A DNA stretch of 64,000 nucleotides from Acidobacteriaceae bacterium (GTDB lineage: Bacteria; Acidobacteriota; Terriglobia; Terriglobales; Acidobacteriaceae). Positions 34,177 to 44,162 of the stretch are shown in pieces; the stretch's first letter is position 1; the number at the start of each line of letters is the position of its first letter. Where the stretch lies: contig DAIDGW010000079.1 of the NCBI GenBank assembly GCA_027452245.1, positions 1 through 64,000 on the forward strand. The letters run 5' to 3'. The notes beneath the pieces are model-generated. The model had not been told where the DNA came from. It worked only from the letters and a program-made list of their open reading frames with translations, and did no database searches. The position numbers and the translations under genes are program-made.

Positions 34177-34227
34177 CGATAGCTTCTTGCCAACGTGCCG
34201 TAAATTGCCCGCAGCACGCAACGCGAT

Positions 34228-35712
34228 ATGTCGAAGACGAGTCGAAATTTCGTTGTCGCCTACGTTCTTCTCGTCGGCATCCCCATTCTTGCCCTGGTCG
34301 GCATGTTGCGATGGGGTAACTCGCTAACCGCTCCTGTTTCGGCCCCGCCGGCTCCGTTTGCGCAGGCCGCTCCAGGTACGCCGGCCACGCCATACAGCAA
34401 TCCCATCATGCCCAATCTTTTCGTGCTGGTCTTGCAGATCGCGGTCATCCTCGCAATCTGCCGCATCGTGGGCATGGTGTTTCGCTGGATTCACCAACCG
34501 CGCGTCGTGGGTGAGATGTTCGCCGGCATTCTGCTGGGACCTTCGTTTCTCGGCTGGATGTCGCCCGGAATATCCAACTATCTCTTCCCGGCCACCAGCC
34601 TTGGCTTCCTCAGTGCGCTGAGCCAGATCGGCATCATCATCTTCATGTTCCTGGTTGGTCTGGGGATCAATCCCAAGGAGCTCAAGTCACACGGCCATGC
34701 CGCCGTCCTGATCAGTCATGTCAGCATCACGGCGCCCTTCGTTCTGGCTGGACTGCTCTCACTGTATCTCTATCCGAAACTTTCAGATTCTTCGGTCAGC
34801 TTCACCAGCTTTGCTTTGTTTATGGGCGCGGCAATGAGCGTCACCGCGTTCCCTGTTCTGGCGCGCATCCTGAATGACCGCGACCTGCTCAGCACTCCTT
34901 TGGGGACCGTGTCGATTGCCTGTGCGGCGGTTGATGACATCACGGGCTGGTGCATTCTGGCCTACATCGTCGCGCTGATCCATGCCGCGCACGAAAGCAA
35001 GCCTCTCTGGATGACCTTCGCCGGACTCCTGGGTATCGGACTCGTCGGCGTCTATGTTCTTCGTCCGTTGCTACAGAATTTCGAGCGCTTGTACTCACAG
35101 CGCGGAGAATTAAGCGAGAGCATGCGCGCCTTGCTCCTGTTTCTGGTTCTCGTTGCAGCTCTCGCCACCCAGTGGCTGGGACTGCATCTCCTGTTCGGTG
35201 CGTTTCTGATGGGCGCCTTGATGCCGAAGGACCACAAATTTATCCGCTATATCGTGGACCGGTGTGAGACCGTGACCGTCACCTTACTACTGCCGCTGTT
35301 TTTCGCATTTACTGGACTGCGCACCAACATTGGCCTGGTCAACGGCAGAGAGATGTGGATCTTCTGCGGACTGATTATCGGATGCGCCATTCTTGGCAAG
35401 CTGGGCGGCTCCATGGCTGCGGGAGTGCTGAGCGGCATGTCCGTTCGCGAGTCCGCAGGACTGGGCGCTCTCATGAATACCCGCGGCTTGATGGCTCTTG
35501 TCATCCTCGATATTGGCTTGGATATAAAAGTCATCTCTCCCGCGCTTTTTTCCATGATGGTGCTGATGGCATTGGTGACCACTTTCCTCACCACGCCGCT
35601 GCTTGAGATCGTCTGCCCCGAGCGCGTCTTTCGCGCACGTGTGGTGCAGGCCTCCTCTGGGCCCGAACTTGCCTCTATGGGACTGGACTCAGGCAATAGC
35701 TCGGCCGCATGA
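34228..35712 (+). CDS. CPA2-family monovalent cation:proton antiporter
   Basis: A 494-residue integral membrane protein with about 13 hydrophobic segments. It belongs to the CPA2 (Kef/NapA-like) antiporters, which exchange Na+ or K+ for protons. It has QPRVVGEMFAGILLGPSFLG near the first core helix, and AAMSVTAFPVLARIL for the unwound helix. In the ion-binding helix CAAVDDITGW has an Asp-Asp pair (236-237), as in electrogenic NapA-type exchangers. No C-terminal TrkA-N or USP domain is present. A Pro/Ala-rich loop (about 34-58) separates the first helix from the rest. It follows the halogenase terminator, so it is a separate unit. Confidence 0.88.
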   Translation: MSKTSRNFVVAYVLLVGIPILALVGMLRWGNSLTAPVSAPPAPFAQAAPGTPATPYSNPIMPNLFVLVLQIAVILAICRIVGMVFRWIHQPRVVGEMFAGILLGPSFLGWMSPGISNYLFPATSLGFLSALSQIGIIIFMFLVGLGINPKELKSHGHAAVLISHVSITAPFVLAGLLSLYLYPKLSDSSVSFTSFALFMGAAMSVTAFPVLARILNDRDLLSTPLGTVSIACAAVDDITGWCILAYIVALIHAAHESKPLWMTFAGLLGIGLVGVYVLRPLLQNFERLYSQRGELSESMRALLLFLVLVAALATQWLGLHLLFGAFLMGALMPKDHKFIRYIVDRCETVTVTLLLPLFFAFTGLRTNIGLVNGREMWIFCGLIIGCAILGKLGGSMAAGVLSGMSVRESAGLGALMNTRGLMALVILDIGLDIKVISPALFSMMVLMALVTTFLTTPLLEIVCPERVFRARVVQASSGPELASMGLDSGNSSAA

Positions 35713-35924
35713 AGTTTCAGCAAAACGCTGCACGTTTTTGCATACTGCAAGATCTTGCACCATCGAAAAATAGGCCTTGAATGTCCCGATTTCTGCTGTG
35801 CAGTACGAGAGAATCTGCTATGATGCTCCTCATTGTAGTGGTTGGCATAACAAGCCGCCCGACAAGGGCTGGTTCGATCCTCCCTCTAATTCCCCCGATT
35901 ACCTGATCCCGGGAGCTCCGCCGA

Positions 35925-38336
35925 ATGATGAAGTGGGCCACATCCATACTGATCCTGCTGGCATTATCTGCCTCCATTTCCGTTGCCCAAACTCCCACCA
36001 CGTTCGAAGGCATCGACGCGTCACAAATCAGTAAACCGGGCTTCGACATTGACCCGAATGGCTCGATTGGTACCAGGCAGTTTATGGAATGGGTGAACGT
36101 CGCCTACCAGGGATACGACAAGGTGACGTTTGCTCCTGTCTGGTCCACACCACAGTCGGGCATCACTCCATGGAAAAACGCAGGCTTGTCCGGTTGTTAC
36201 AACATTAGCGGCGATGGCGTGATTCTCTTCGATCGCTTGGCATCCCGTTGGGTAGTTGCTGGACATGATGTCTCGAACGGCGTGAATTATTACTGCATTG
36301 CCGTCTCCAACACGGACGACCTGACTTCCAGCACTCTTGCCTGGTATGCCTACGCCTTCAACATGAACTCCATCATCGGCCAAAACTCACAAGGGAAATT
36401 TTATTTCCCTGATTGGCCGAAGCTTGGCACCTGGGCGGATGGATATTACCTTTCAATGGATCTGGAAGATCCCAGCAATAACTACCAGGAAGTAGGAGTC
36501 GTCGCTTGCGCTTTGGACCGCACCGACATGCTGATCGGGGCCACCCCCGACAGTCCCCAGTGTTTTAAGCAGCCCACAACCATAAACGGTTCTCTCGAGC
36601 TTGGGCATAGCCTCATTCCCGCGGACGTCAACGGCACGACTCCGCCTCCTACAGGCCGGGATGAATTTTTCGTAAGTATTGAAAACCCGGCCAACGACGG
36701 AGTCACTACCACCTCGGATACTTTCAACCTTTGGGATTTCCATGTTGATTGGTCGAATCCCGCGAACTCAACATTTACTCAGAGCACTCCTAGCGTCGCT
36801 CCGTACACACCCGGCTGCTACCAACCGACTCAGATCGCGAATACCATTTGCGTTCCTGAGCCTTCGACCGCCACTACGGGCAAGCACATTGATTCGGTAG
36901 GCGACCGCTTCATGCCGCGGCTGGATTACCGAAACTTCGGCTCCTACGAATCCTTCTTGTTCAGCCATACCATCCAGCCCGGTACCAGCAAGCAAACTGG
37001 AATTCGCTGGTATGAACTCCGCGGGCCCGGCACACCGACTGTCTATCAGGATGGCACCGTCAATCCGGACAACGTTCTCTACCGCTTCATGCCAAGTATC
37101 GCGCAGGATAGCAGCGGCGAAGCCACGGTCGGTTATAGCGTCTCGAGCAGTTCCACTCATCCCAGTATCCGCGCCTCGTGGTGGAGCTTGACCAATCCGA
37201 CGCCACCCAGCGAATTTTCTATCTTCGCCGGAACCGGCGACGAGGAAAACGCCAGCAACTGGGGCGATTACACGAGCATGACCGTAGACCCGGTCGATGG
37301 CTGCACCTTCTGGTATGTCGACGAATATTTCAGCCAGAATCAGACGGGCACGCAACACGATTGGCAAACCCGCATCGCTAACTTCCAACTGCCCGGCTGC
37401 GGCGGGGTAAGTCTGCTGCCTGCTTCCGGACTTTCCTTCGGATCGGTCGCCGTGGGGAGTAATGCAGCACAGACCGCAACCCTGGTCAACAACGGCAGCA
37501 CGACATTAACCATCAGCAACATCGGCTTCACCGGCGCCAATCCCGGCGACTTTTCGCAAACCAATAACTGCGCTGGCAGTCTTGCGTCGGGTTCCAGTTG
37601 TCAAATCACAGTAACTTTTTCGCCCGCCACTATGGGTTCGCAGTCCGCGACACTGAGTGTCACCGACGATGCGAATAACAGCCCTCAGTCGATCGCCCTC
37701 ACAGGCACCGGTATCACCGCCGTAACCCTTTCTACTTCCAGCCTCAACTTCGGCAATGTCGTAATTCATACGACCTCCGCCGCTCCGGCTGTCACTCTCA
37801 CAAATAACCAGAGCGTGCCTCTTACAAACATCAGTATCTCGGCAGTGGCGCCATTCAGCGAGACAAATACCTGCGGAACCTCCATCGCAGCGGGCGCATC
37901 CTGCAGGATCATGATCAGCTTTACGCCAACGGCGCTCGGCATTGTATCGGGGAGCGTCACCATCACTGATAGTGCCGCCAATAGCCCGCAATCCATCTCC
38001 GTCAAGGGCAGGGGCATCAATCCGGTCACTTTCGCTCCCGGTCAGCTGAATTTCGGGACCGTCAGCGTCGGCAGCTCCAGCAGCCCTGTTTCGACCGTCT
38101 TGACGAATAACCAGGCGGTCGCACTTACGATCTCGAGTATCAGCATTGTGGGCAATGATCGAGCGGATTATTCGCAGGCCAATACCTGCCCGTCGTCTCT
38201 TGTTGCCGGTGGAACCTGCACAATTACTGTGACGTTCACACCGAGGGCAAAAGGCACCCGGACAGCCACCATCAAGGTAGTCGACAGCGCCTCCACGAGC
38301 CCGCAGGGAGTAAGACTATCGGGAACGGGGCAGTAA
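35925..38336 (+). CDS. Large secreted protein with three C-terminal choice-of-anchor D repeats
   Basis: An 803-residue exported protein with a signal peptide (ATSILILLALSASISVAQ). The first 490 residues form a propeller-like or sandwich region with many Trp/Tyr and Cys residues (FMEWVNVAYQGYDKV, WWSLTNPTPPSEF, DWQTRIANFQLPGC), of unknown function. Residues about 495-803 hold three repeats of about 100 residues of the ASPM-SPD2-Hydin/choice-of-anchor D type (LSFGSVAVGS, LNFGNVVIHT, LNFGTVSVGS; each with a Cys pair and a GTG end). Such modules occur in surface-attached proteins. The repeats also appear in the SGNH-like family 15 kb downstream. Adhesion or substrate binding is inferred. A GGGAG site lies about 11 bases before the ATG. 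Confidence 0.78.
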   Translation: MMKWATSILILLALSASISVAQTPTTFEGIDASQISKPGFDIDPNGSIGTRQFMEWVNVAYQGYDKVTFAPVWSTPQSGITPWKNAGLSGCYNISGDGVILFDRLASRWVVAGHDVSNGVNYYCIAVSNTDDLTSSTLAWYAYAFNMNSIIGQNSQGKFYFPDWPKLGTWADGYYLSMDLEDPSNNYQEVGVVACALDRTDMLIGATPDSPQCFKQPTTINGSLELGHSLIPADVNGTTPPPTGRDEFFVSIENPANDGVTTTSDTFNLWDFHVDWSNPANSTFTQSTPSVAPYTPGCYQPTQIANTICVPEPSTATTGKHIDSVGDRFMPRLDYRNFGSYESFLFSHTIQPGTSKQTGIRWYELRGPGTPTVYQDGTVNPDNVLYRFMPSIAQDSSGEATVGYSVSSSSTHPSIRASWWSLTNPTPPSEFSIFAGTGDEENASNWGDYTSMTVDPVDGCTFWYVDEYFSQNQTGTQHDWQTRIANFQLPGCGGVSLLPASGLSFGSVAVGSNAAQTATLVNNGSTTLTISNIGFTGANPGDFSQTNNCAGSLASGSSCQITVTFSPATMGSQSATLSVTDDANNSPQSIALTGTGITAVTLSTSSLNFGNVVIHTTSAAPAVTLTNNQSVPLTNISISAVAPFSETNTCGTSIAAGASCRIMISFTPTALGIVSGSVTITDSAANSPQSISVKGRGINPVTFAPGQLNFGTVSVGSSSSPVSTVLTNNQAVALTISSISIVGNDRADYSQANTCPSSLVAGGTCTITVTFTPRAKGTRTATIKVVDSASTSPQGVRLSGTGQ

Positions 38337-38532
38337 TTGATGAATATGGATTGCTTGCAACCTTTGCGGCGTTTGGAAGAACCAACTCTCCGCCACCGGG
38401 ACGGTGTGGTGGGGGCACTAAGTTCCAGGACGCCGACGGATCACGTTTCAGGTTCGTCTTCAGTTTTTTGGCTCACCCAGTCCCGTCAGGCTATCAGGCA
38501 CCAAAATCGAGTTCCGCAGGCAGGTAGTTCAA

Positions 38533-40980
38533 ATGAACGTCTCATCTAGATTTTTGAACCTGTGTGTTCTAGCGCTTGTCGGCCTCACTAGTTGCCCCAG
38601 TTCACTTTATGGGCAGACCAGTGTAACTACGAGCCGCTACGACAACGGCAGGACCGGACTCAACGATGCCGAAACCTACCTGAATCCCAGCAACGTAAAT
38701 ATCGCTACATTCGCCAAGCTTGGATCTTACAACGTCGACGGCTATGTCGTGGCCCAGCCCTTGTATATGCCCAACATTTCCATCGGCGGAGTGTCGCACA
38801 ATGTAGTCTACGTGGCCACGCAGCACGACAGTCTCTATGCCTTCGACGCAGATAACCTGACTGGCGCTCCCCTGTGGCAGGTTAGTTTTATTAATCCATC
38901 GGGTAATGTCACCACAGTTCCTATCTCTGAACAGGGATGCGCAAAGGTCAATGGCTATACCGAGATGGGTATTCAGGGCACCCCCGTCATCGATCCCACC
39001 ACCAACACTTTGTACGTTGATGTGAAGACAAAAGAGGTAGTGAACGGAACCACGAATTACGTCCACCGACTGCACGCGATCGACATCACCACCGGTGCGG
39101 AAAAGTTCGGGGGGCCCGTCCAAATCACCGGCTCCATCCCGACCCTGCACGGCACGCTCACCTTCGACACGGCTAAGGGCTGCCAGCGTCCCGGATTGCT
39201 TCTCAGCAACGCAACCGTTTACATCGCCTTCGGATCGAACGGTTGTGATAACACCCATGGTTGGGTTTTCGCCTACGACGCCGCTACCCTCACCCAGCTT
39301 GCCATTTACAATACTTCGCCCAATCAGACCCGCGGTTCTTCCGTGTGGCAGGCTGGCGCGGGAATCGCCGCCGATGCCACCGGCAACGTCTTCTTCATCA
39401 GTGCAAACGGCACCTTTGATGTAAATAATGGCGGATCGGATTACGGCGACACCTTCCTGAAATTGGATCCCACGACCCTGGATGTAACCGACTACTTCAC
39501 ACCGTATGACCAGGCCAATATGGCGGCCAACGACCTTGACCTCGGATCCGGCGGCGCCGTGGTTGTGAGCAATCTCGATGGAATGTATTCCAGCGTTGTA
39601 ATTGGCGCTGGTAAGACTGGAACCATCTACGTCGTAAATCCCACCGACATGGGTCACTATAGCAGCACCACCAATAATGTTATTCAGTGGATGCAAACCG
39701 TTGTAAACGAGGTGGACGCTACTCCCGCATTTTGGAACGATACTGTGTATTTCGCTCCCGACCATGCCCCCGCAGTTTCTTACTCACTCCAACAAGACGG
39801 CACCTTGGTCGCTACCGGATCTGCAACCGGACAGATCATTCCCGTCGGCGGCCCTACCCTCTCCGCCAATGGCAACACGAACGGCATTATGTGGCTGGTG
39901 CGCAATGATGGCAATACGGCCCGCCAACTCTCCGCTTTTGACGCAACAAAGATGGTGGAAATCTACAACACCGCCCAGTCCGGCACCCGTGACACCCTGG
40001 GTATGACCGCCCATTTCGTCGTCCCCACGGTGGCCAACGGGAAAGTCTTTGTCGGAACCCAGACCCAACTGGTCGTGTACGGCCTGATGCCGGTCATCGC
40101 TGCCACATCGGGAAGCAATCAGACGGGCACTGCGGGCAGCACATTGCCCATTCCACTTTCGATCCAGGTAACCAATCCTTATACCGGCAGTCCGCTATCT
40201 GGAGTAAGTGTCACCTTCAGCGGGCTCGGCAGCTTTGGTACTCCGACCGTCGTGACCGATACCAACGGAAACGCCAGTACAACTTACACGCTTCCCACGA
40301 CGATCACCCAACCAACGATTACCATCACCGCGGGCAGCACTGGCTATGCTTCCGGAACTTTCACCGAGACGGTGACGCCGGCCGCTCCGGCAAAAATCGC
40401 TTATGTCTCCGGCGGCTCACAATCAGGAATCGTGGGAACGATGTTGACGAATCCCGTCGTGTACAAGGTCACTGATCAATACGGGAATGCCATCCCCGGA
40501 GTTGCCGTAACGTTTGCCGATAGCCCCAATCACGGCATCTTTGGTTCCAACCCCGTTACGACCGACTCGACTGGCAAAGCAACGGTAACTTATACCTTGC
40601 CAACCAGAGCGGGTTACACCGGGATTACCCCCTCGGCTGGAGCCGTGGTTGGAAATCGGGTTCAGGAGCATGCCCTCGCGGGCGCTGCGGCATCCATCGC
40701 CATCACTTCCGGCAACAAGCAATCGGCGCCGCCCAATACTCTGCTGTCCCGTCCGCTGACGGTTAAGGTTACCGATCAGTATGGGAACCCTGTCGCAGGT
40801 GTGACCGTGACTTATACAGACAATGGCGCGGGCGGGATTTTCTCGAGCCCTACCGCCGTAACCAGCGCCTCCGGACTCGCCGGCGTCAGTTACACGACTC
40901 CAGCCCAGGCTGGCTTGCTTACCATTAATGCATCGGCAGGAAGTTTAGGTCCGGTCTCGTTCTTGGAAAATGTTACATAG
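38533..40980 (+). CDS. Secreted PQQ-like beta-propeller with three Big_1 Ig-like repeats
   Basis: An 815-residue exported protein. Its signal peptide (FLNLCVLALVGLTSCPSSLYGQ) may be a lipoprotein signal because of the Cys. Residues about 30-520 have repeating PQQ-like propeller blades (VVYVATQHDSLYAFDADN, TNTLYVDVKTKE, GKVFVGTQTQLVVYGL). Residues about 525-815 contain three invasin/intimin-type Ig repeats (Big_1), each with the V-T-D-x-x-G-N-P-x-x-G-V-x-V-x-F pattern (VTDQYGNAIPGVAVTFAD, VTDQYGNPVAGVTVTYTD) and a TDS-G-K-A-T-V-T-Y strand. It lacks the Asp/Cys pattern of PQQ dehydrogenases, so an adhesive role is more likely than catalysis. No transmembrane anchor is seen. Confidence 0.8.
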   Translation: MNVSSRFLNLCVLALVGLTSCPSSLYGQTSVTTSRYDNGRTGLNDAETYLNPSNVNIATFAKLGSYNVDGYVVAQPLYMPNISIGGVSHNVVYVATQHDSLYAFDADNLTGAPLWQVSFINPSGNVTTVPISEQGCAKVNGYTEMGIQGTPVIDPTTNTLYVDVKTKEVVNGTTNYVHRLHAIDITTGAEKFGGPVQITGSIPTLHGTLTFDTAKGCQRPGLLLSNATVYIAFGSNGCDNTHGWVFAYDAATLTQLAIYNTSPNQTRGSSVWQAGAGIAADATGNVFFISANGTFDVNNGGSDYGDTFLKLDPTTLDVTDYFTPYDQANMAANDLDLGSGGAVVVSNLDGMYSSVVIGAGKTGTIYVVNPTDMGHYSSTTNNVIQWMQTVVNEVDATPAFWNDTVYFAPDHAPAVSYSLQQDGTLVATGSATGQIIPVGGPTLSANGNTNGIMWLVRNDGNTARQLSAFDATKMVEIYNTAQSGTRDTLGMTAHFVVPTVANGKVFVGTQTQLVVYGLMPVIAATSGSNQTGTAGSTLPIPLSIQVTNPYTGSPLSGVSVTFSGLGSFGTPTVVTDTNGNASTTYTLPTTITQPTITITAGSTGYASGTFTETVTPAAPAKIAYVSGGSQSGIVGTMLTNPVVYKVTDQYGNAIPGVAVTFADSPNHGIFGSNPVTTDSTGKATVTYTLPTRAGYTGITPSAGAVVGNRVQEHALAGAAASIAITSGNKQSAPPNTLLSRPLTVKVTDQYGNPVAGVTVTYTDNGAGGIFSSPTAVTSASGLAGVSYTTPAQAGLLTINASAGSLGPVSFLENVT

Positions 40981-41254
40981 AATGGACCTAACGATTCTTC
41001 CGGGGCTTGCTTTACCGGATATTATTTCTTCTCTGGGGACTGATAGTGTGTGCAAGATTATTCATCTTGATGCCAGGTCAGGTATTTTGCATAATCGTAA
41101 AAGCCTCCCTCGTGTCGTTTGTTTCCCCCTGTACCGGACTTTCTCGAATAATAATTATCCGGAAATGATGCATTGCAGTAATGCAACTTTGGAATAGCCT
41201 GCGCTACGCAGGTCATTTCCTTCCCGTGCCTAAATTCTGTGGGAGGTTCAGCTC

Positions 41255-44074
41255 GTGAAAATGTTCCGCGTACTTAGCCTGCTAACTGCCATCGCCGTCG
41301 TGATGGGAATCAGCTTGGGTTCCATCCCTGCGCATGCACAAAATATCATCAGCACGTTCGTTGGCGGAGGCCCGACTCCAACCGCGCCACTGTCGGCCGA
41401 CCTTCCCGGCCCGGTTTCCGCAGTCAGAGACTCTTCGGGAAACACCTACATCTCGGCTCCGCTCTCCACCGACATTTTCAAGCTGACGGCCGCAGGCAGC
41501 CTCTCCGTGTTTTCGGGACAGGGTTACGGCGGATTTAATGGCGATGGCGGCCAAGCCAGCGCCGCTGTTCTTGGAAATCCGGCAGGCATCGCGTTTGACA
41601 GCCAGGGCAATATGTACTTTGCCGACTATGGCTCTTCGCGCGTGCGCCGCATTGATGCCACAACGGGCACCATCACCACCGTCGCCGGGAGCGGCACGAA
41701 GTGCGATATCTCGACGAACCCCTGCGGTGATGGCCAAAACGCCACGGGTAAGACAGCCCTACTAAATATGCCGGAAGCCGTCGCGCTCGACGGCAGCGGC
41801 AACCTGTATATCGCCGATGCGGTCGACAACAGAATTCGCATGGTCGCCGGCGTCACCAGTTGCTGGCAAAGCAACAGCTGCATCATCACAACCGTGGTGG
41901 GAAACGGAGCAACTTGCAGCAATCCGTCCAGCCCTTGTGGTGACGGAGGCGCTGCAACCGCGGCTCAGTTGAACTATCCCGAAGGCGTGGCCGTCGATGC
42001 CGCCGGCAACATTTATGTCTCTGACACTCTCGATCAACGAGTTCGCATCGTATCCGGCGGCACCATCAATGCCTTTGCCGGAAATGGCGGCTACTGCGTT
42101 AACTCCGCCACCAGTTGCGGTGACGGACATCCCGCCACACTGGCTCACTTGTATCGCCCGCAGGGTCTCGCGGTCGATGGCTCTGGCGACGTTTACATTG
42201 CCGACACATTCGATCAACGCGTCCGCGTCGTAAACTCCTCGGGAACCATCAACGCCTTCGCTGGAACCGGCGTTCAAGGCTACGCCGGTGATGGCGGCGC
42301 GGCAGTCTACGCAAATCTCGATCTCCCCGTCGGCGTCTCCCTCGACAATGCTGGTAACGTTGTCATCGCCGACACGGGCAACCAGCGCGTTCGCGTCGTC
42401 TCCAGCACCGGAGCCATTTCAACCCTGGCGGGTGGCGGAAATGGTGGAGACGCTGGCCCGGCGGCAAGCGCCATCCTCGCCGGCCCCTATAGCGTCGCGG
42501 AAGATTCTGCCGGCAACCTCTACATCGCCGATACCGGTAACAACCGCATTCGCGAAGTTTCCAACGGAGTCATTACGACAATCGCCGGAACCGGCAGCGC
42601 TGGTTTCAGTGGCGATAATGGGCCAGCTACCAGCGCAACTATGTATGGACCTCAGTACGTCGTCGTCGACTCCAAGGGCAACGTCTTCTTCTCCGATACG
42701 GGGAACCTTGTCGTGCGCCGCATCGACGCCGCGACACATGCCATCACAACCGTTGCCGGCACCTACGGTGTTTCCTGCTCTCCCACCACGGCCAAGTGCG
42801 GTGACGGTGGTCCGGCTACCGGCGCCCAGATCACCTGGCCTTGGGGACTCGCCATCGACGCCAATGACAATCTCTACATTGCGGATTATTACGCCTTCAG
42901 AATCCGCCTCGTGAACGGATCGACGCAAACCATTACCACCTTCGCCGGAACTGGAAACTTGGGCAAGAAAGGCAATGGCGGTCCGGCCACTCAAGCCTAT
43001 TTGAACCACCCTTCCGGAGTAGCCGCCGATAACAACGGCAACGTCTACATCGCCGACCAGTACAACTTCTCCGTCCGTGTCGTCAATTCGAGCGGAATCA
43101 TTAACGATTTCATGGGTGACGGCAAGGCCTGCTTGTGCGGCAACGGCGGCCCCGCCCTTAACGGCAGTATGTGGAATCCGCAGAATGTCGCCACCGATCC
43201 CTCCGGAAACGTGTTCATCTCCGGCGGAAACGACAATGTCGTGCAGCGCGTTAACGCCACTACCACGATCTGGGGGACGGTCGCCGGCAATCCCTTGAAA
43301 CCTCTTCTCGGCGGTTTCGGCGGAGACGGCGGCCCGGCAACTTTGGCAACTCTGGCCAACTTCGGAGTGACGGTCGATGCCGGCAACAACCTCTACATCG
43401 CAGACGAAGGCAACAATCGCATCCGTACCGTTCATCTCACGCCGGCAGCTTCACTTCCCACAGTACCCATGAACTTCGGCCATGTTGCCATCAATACGGG
43501 CAGCAAGCCTTTATCGGCGAAGCTTACCAGCACCGGCGGAGTTGATCTCAATCTGACCAGCATCGCCATCAGCGGAACCAATGCCAACAACTTCAGTCAG
43601 ACCAACACCTGTGGAACTCTGCCCGGGTTGTTGGGGGTCGATGCGGCCTGCTCCACCAGCGTCGTGTTCACGCCCAGTTTCTATGGACAGGCAAAAGCCA
43701 CGCTGACTTACACCGATAACGCTACCAACAGCCCGCAGAGCATTGCCCTGTCCGGACAGGGTCCTGATTTCTCAATTAAGGCTTCTCCGAGCTCAATCAC
43801 GGTTTCCCCTGGAAACTCGGGCCAGCTCAGCATCGTCCTCGCTCCGATCGCCGCATTCAACCAGACCGTTACCCTTAGCTGCCTGGGCGCACCGGCAGGA
43901 ACTTCGTGCACCGCCAATCCGAGTAGCGTCACGATGAATGGCAGCACCAACAGTACCTCGCAACTGAACCTCGCCGTCGGCAGTACAACCGCACCCGGGA
44001 CCTACACGCTTACCGTCAAGGGCGTGTTCGCTCCGCTGCAGCACCCCGTGAAGATCACTCTGACGGTACCGTAA
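41255..44074 (+). CDS. Secreted NHL-repeat propeller protein with C-terminal Ig-like domains
   Basis: A 939-residue exported protein starting at GTG 41255, eight bases after GGGAGG. Its signal peptide ends PAHAQ. Residues about 50-720 hold about eleven NHL repeats with the core G-x-A-V-D-x-x-G-N-x-Y-I-A-D-T-x-N-x-R-x-R-V (for example GVAVDAAGNIYVSDTLDQRV) joined by GDGGPAT-A-x-L segments, enough for two propellers. One choice-of-anchor D repeat (about 730-830) and a final Ig-like repeat (FSIKASPSSITVSPGNSGQL) follow. NHL propellers bind proteins, RNA or glycans. This one is surely extracytoplasmic. It ends at a strong shared terminator. Regular codon-level repetition makes the gene prone to recombination. 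Confidence 0.85.
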   Translation: MKMFRVLSLLTAIAVVMGISLGSIPAHAQNIISTFVGGGPTPTAPLSADLPGPVSAVRDSSGNTYISAPLSTDIFKLTAAGSLSVFSGQGYGGFNGDGGQASAAVLGNPAGIAFDSQGNMYFADYGSSRVRRIDATTGTITTVAGSGTKCDISTNPCGDGQNATGKTALLNMPEAVALDGSGNLYIADAVDNRIRMVAGVTSCWQSNSCIITTVVGNGATCSNPSSPCGDGGAATAAQLNYPEGVAVDAAGNIYVSDTLDQRVRIVSGGTINAFAGNGGYCVNSATSCGDGHPATLAHLYRPQGLAVDGSGDVYIADTFDQRVRVVNSSGTINAFAGTGVQGYAGDGGAAVYANLDLPVGVSLDNAGNVVIADTGNQRVRVVSSTGAISTLAGGGNGGDAGPAASAILAGPYSVAEDSAGNLYIADTGNNRIREVSNGVITTIAGTGSAGFSGDNGPATSATMYGPQYVVVDSKGNVFFSDTGNLVVRRIDAATHAITTVAGTYGVSCSPTTAKCGDGGPATGAQITWPWGLAIDANDNLYIADYYAFRIRLVNGSTQTITTFAGTGNLGKKGNGGPATQAYLNHPSGVAADNNGNVYIADQYNFSVRVVNSSGIINDFMGDGKACLCGNGGPALNGSMWNPQNVATDPSGNVFISGGNDNVVQRVNATTTIWGTVAGNPLKPLLGGFGGDGGPATLATLANFGVTVDAGNNLYIADEGNNRIRTVHLTPAASLPTVPMNFGHVAINTGSKPLSAKLTSTGGVDLNLTSIAISGTNANNFSQTNTCGTLPGLLGVDAACSTSVVFTPSFYGQAKATLTYTDNATNSPQSIALSGQGPDFSIKASPSSITVSPGNSGQLSIVLAPIAAFNQTVTLSCLGAPAGTSCTANPSSVTMNGSTNSTSQLNLAVGSTTAPGTYTLTVKGVFAPLQHPVKITLTVP

Positions 44075-44113
44075 CCCGGCCGCCCTGGCCGCGGAAAGAA
44101 GCTGGAACAGAAA

Positions 44114-44150
44114 GAGGACGATGCCGCAAAGCATCGTCCTCAACTTTTTT
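44114..44150. terminator. Bidirectional terminator between the NHL gene and a GH39-like gene
   Basis: A perfect 11-base stem (GAGGACGATGC / GCATCGTCCTC) with a 6-base loop is followed by AACTTTTTT on the plus strand and by TTTCTGTT on the minus strand. Both flanking genes run into it. Confidence 0.92.
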
Positions 44151-44162
44151 CGTAAATTGCGG

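Noticed and set aside
35820-35924. Possible tRNA fragment (GGCTGGTTCGATCC resembling a T-loop)
   Set aside because: The bases flanking the loop do not pair as a T-stem and no D-arm, anticodon arm or acceptor stem can be formed.
40981-41254. Small hairpins (TGCATT/AATGCA at about 41170; CCTGCG/CGCAGG at 41198-41212) considered as a riboswitch or terminator
   Set aside because: Stems are only six bases, no T-run follows and no known riboswitch core is recognisable.
41255-43440. Repeats in the NHL gene considered as a DNA tandem repeat or CRISPR-like array
   Set aside because: Periodicity is at the protein level with variable spacing and in frame throughout; there are no conserved identical repeats with unique spacers.
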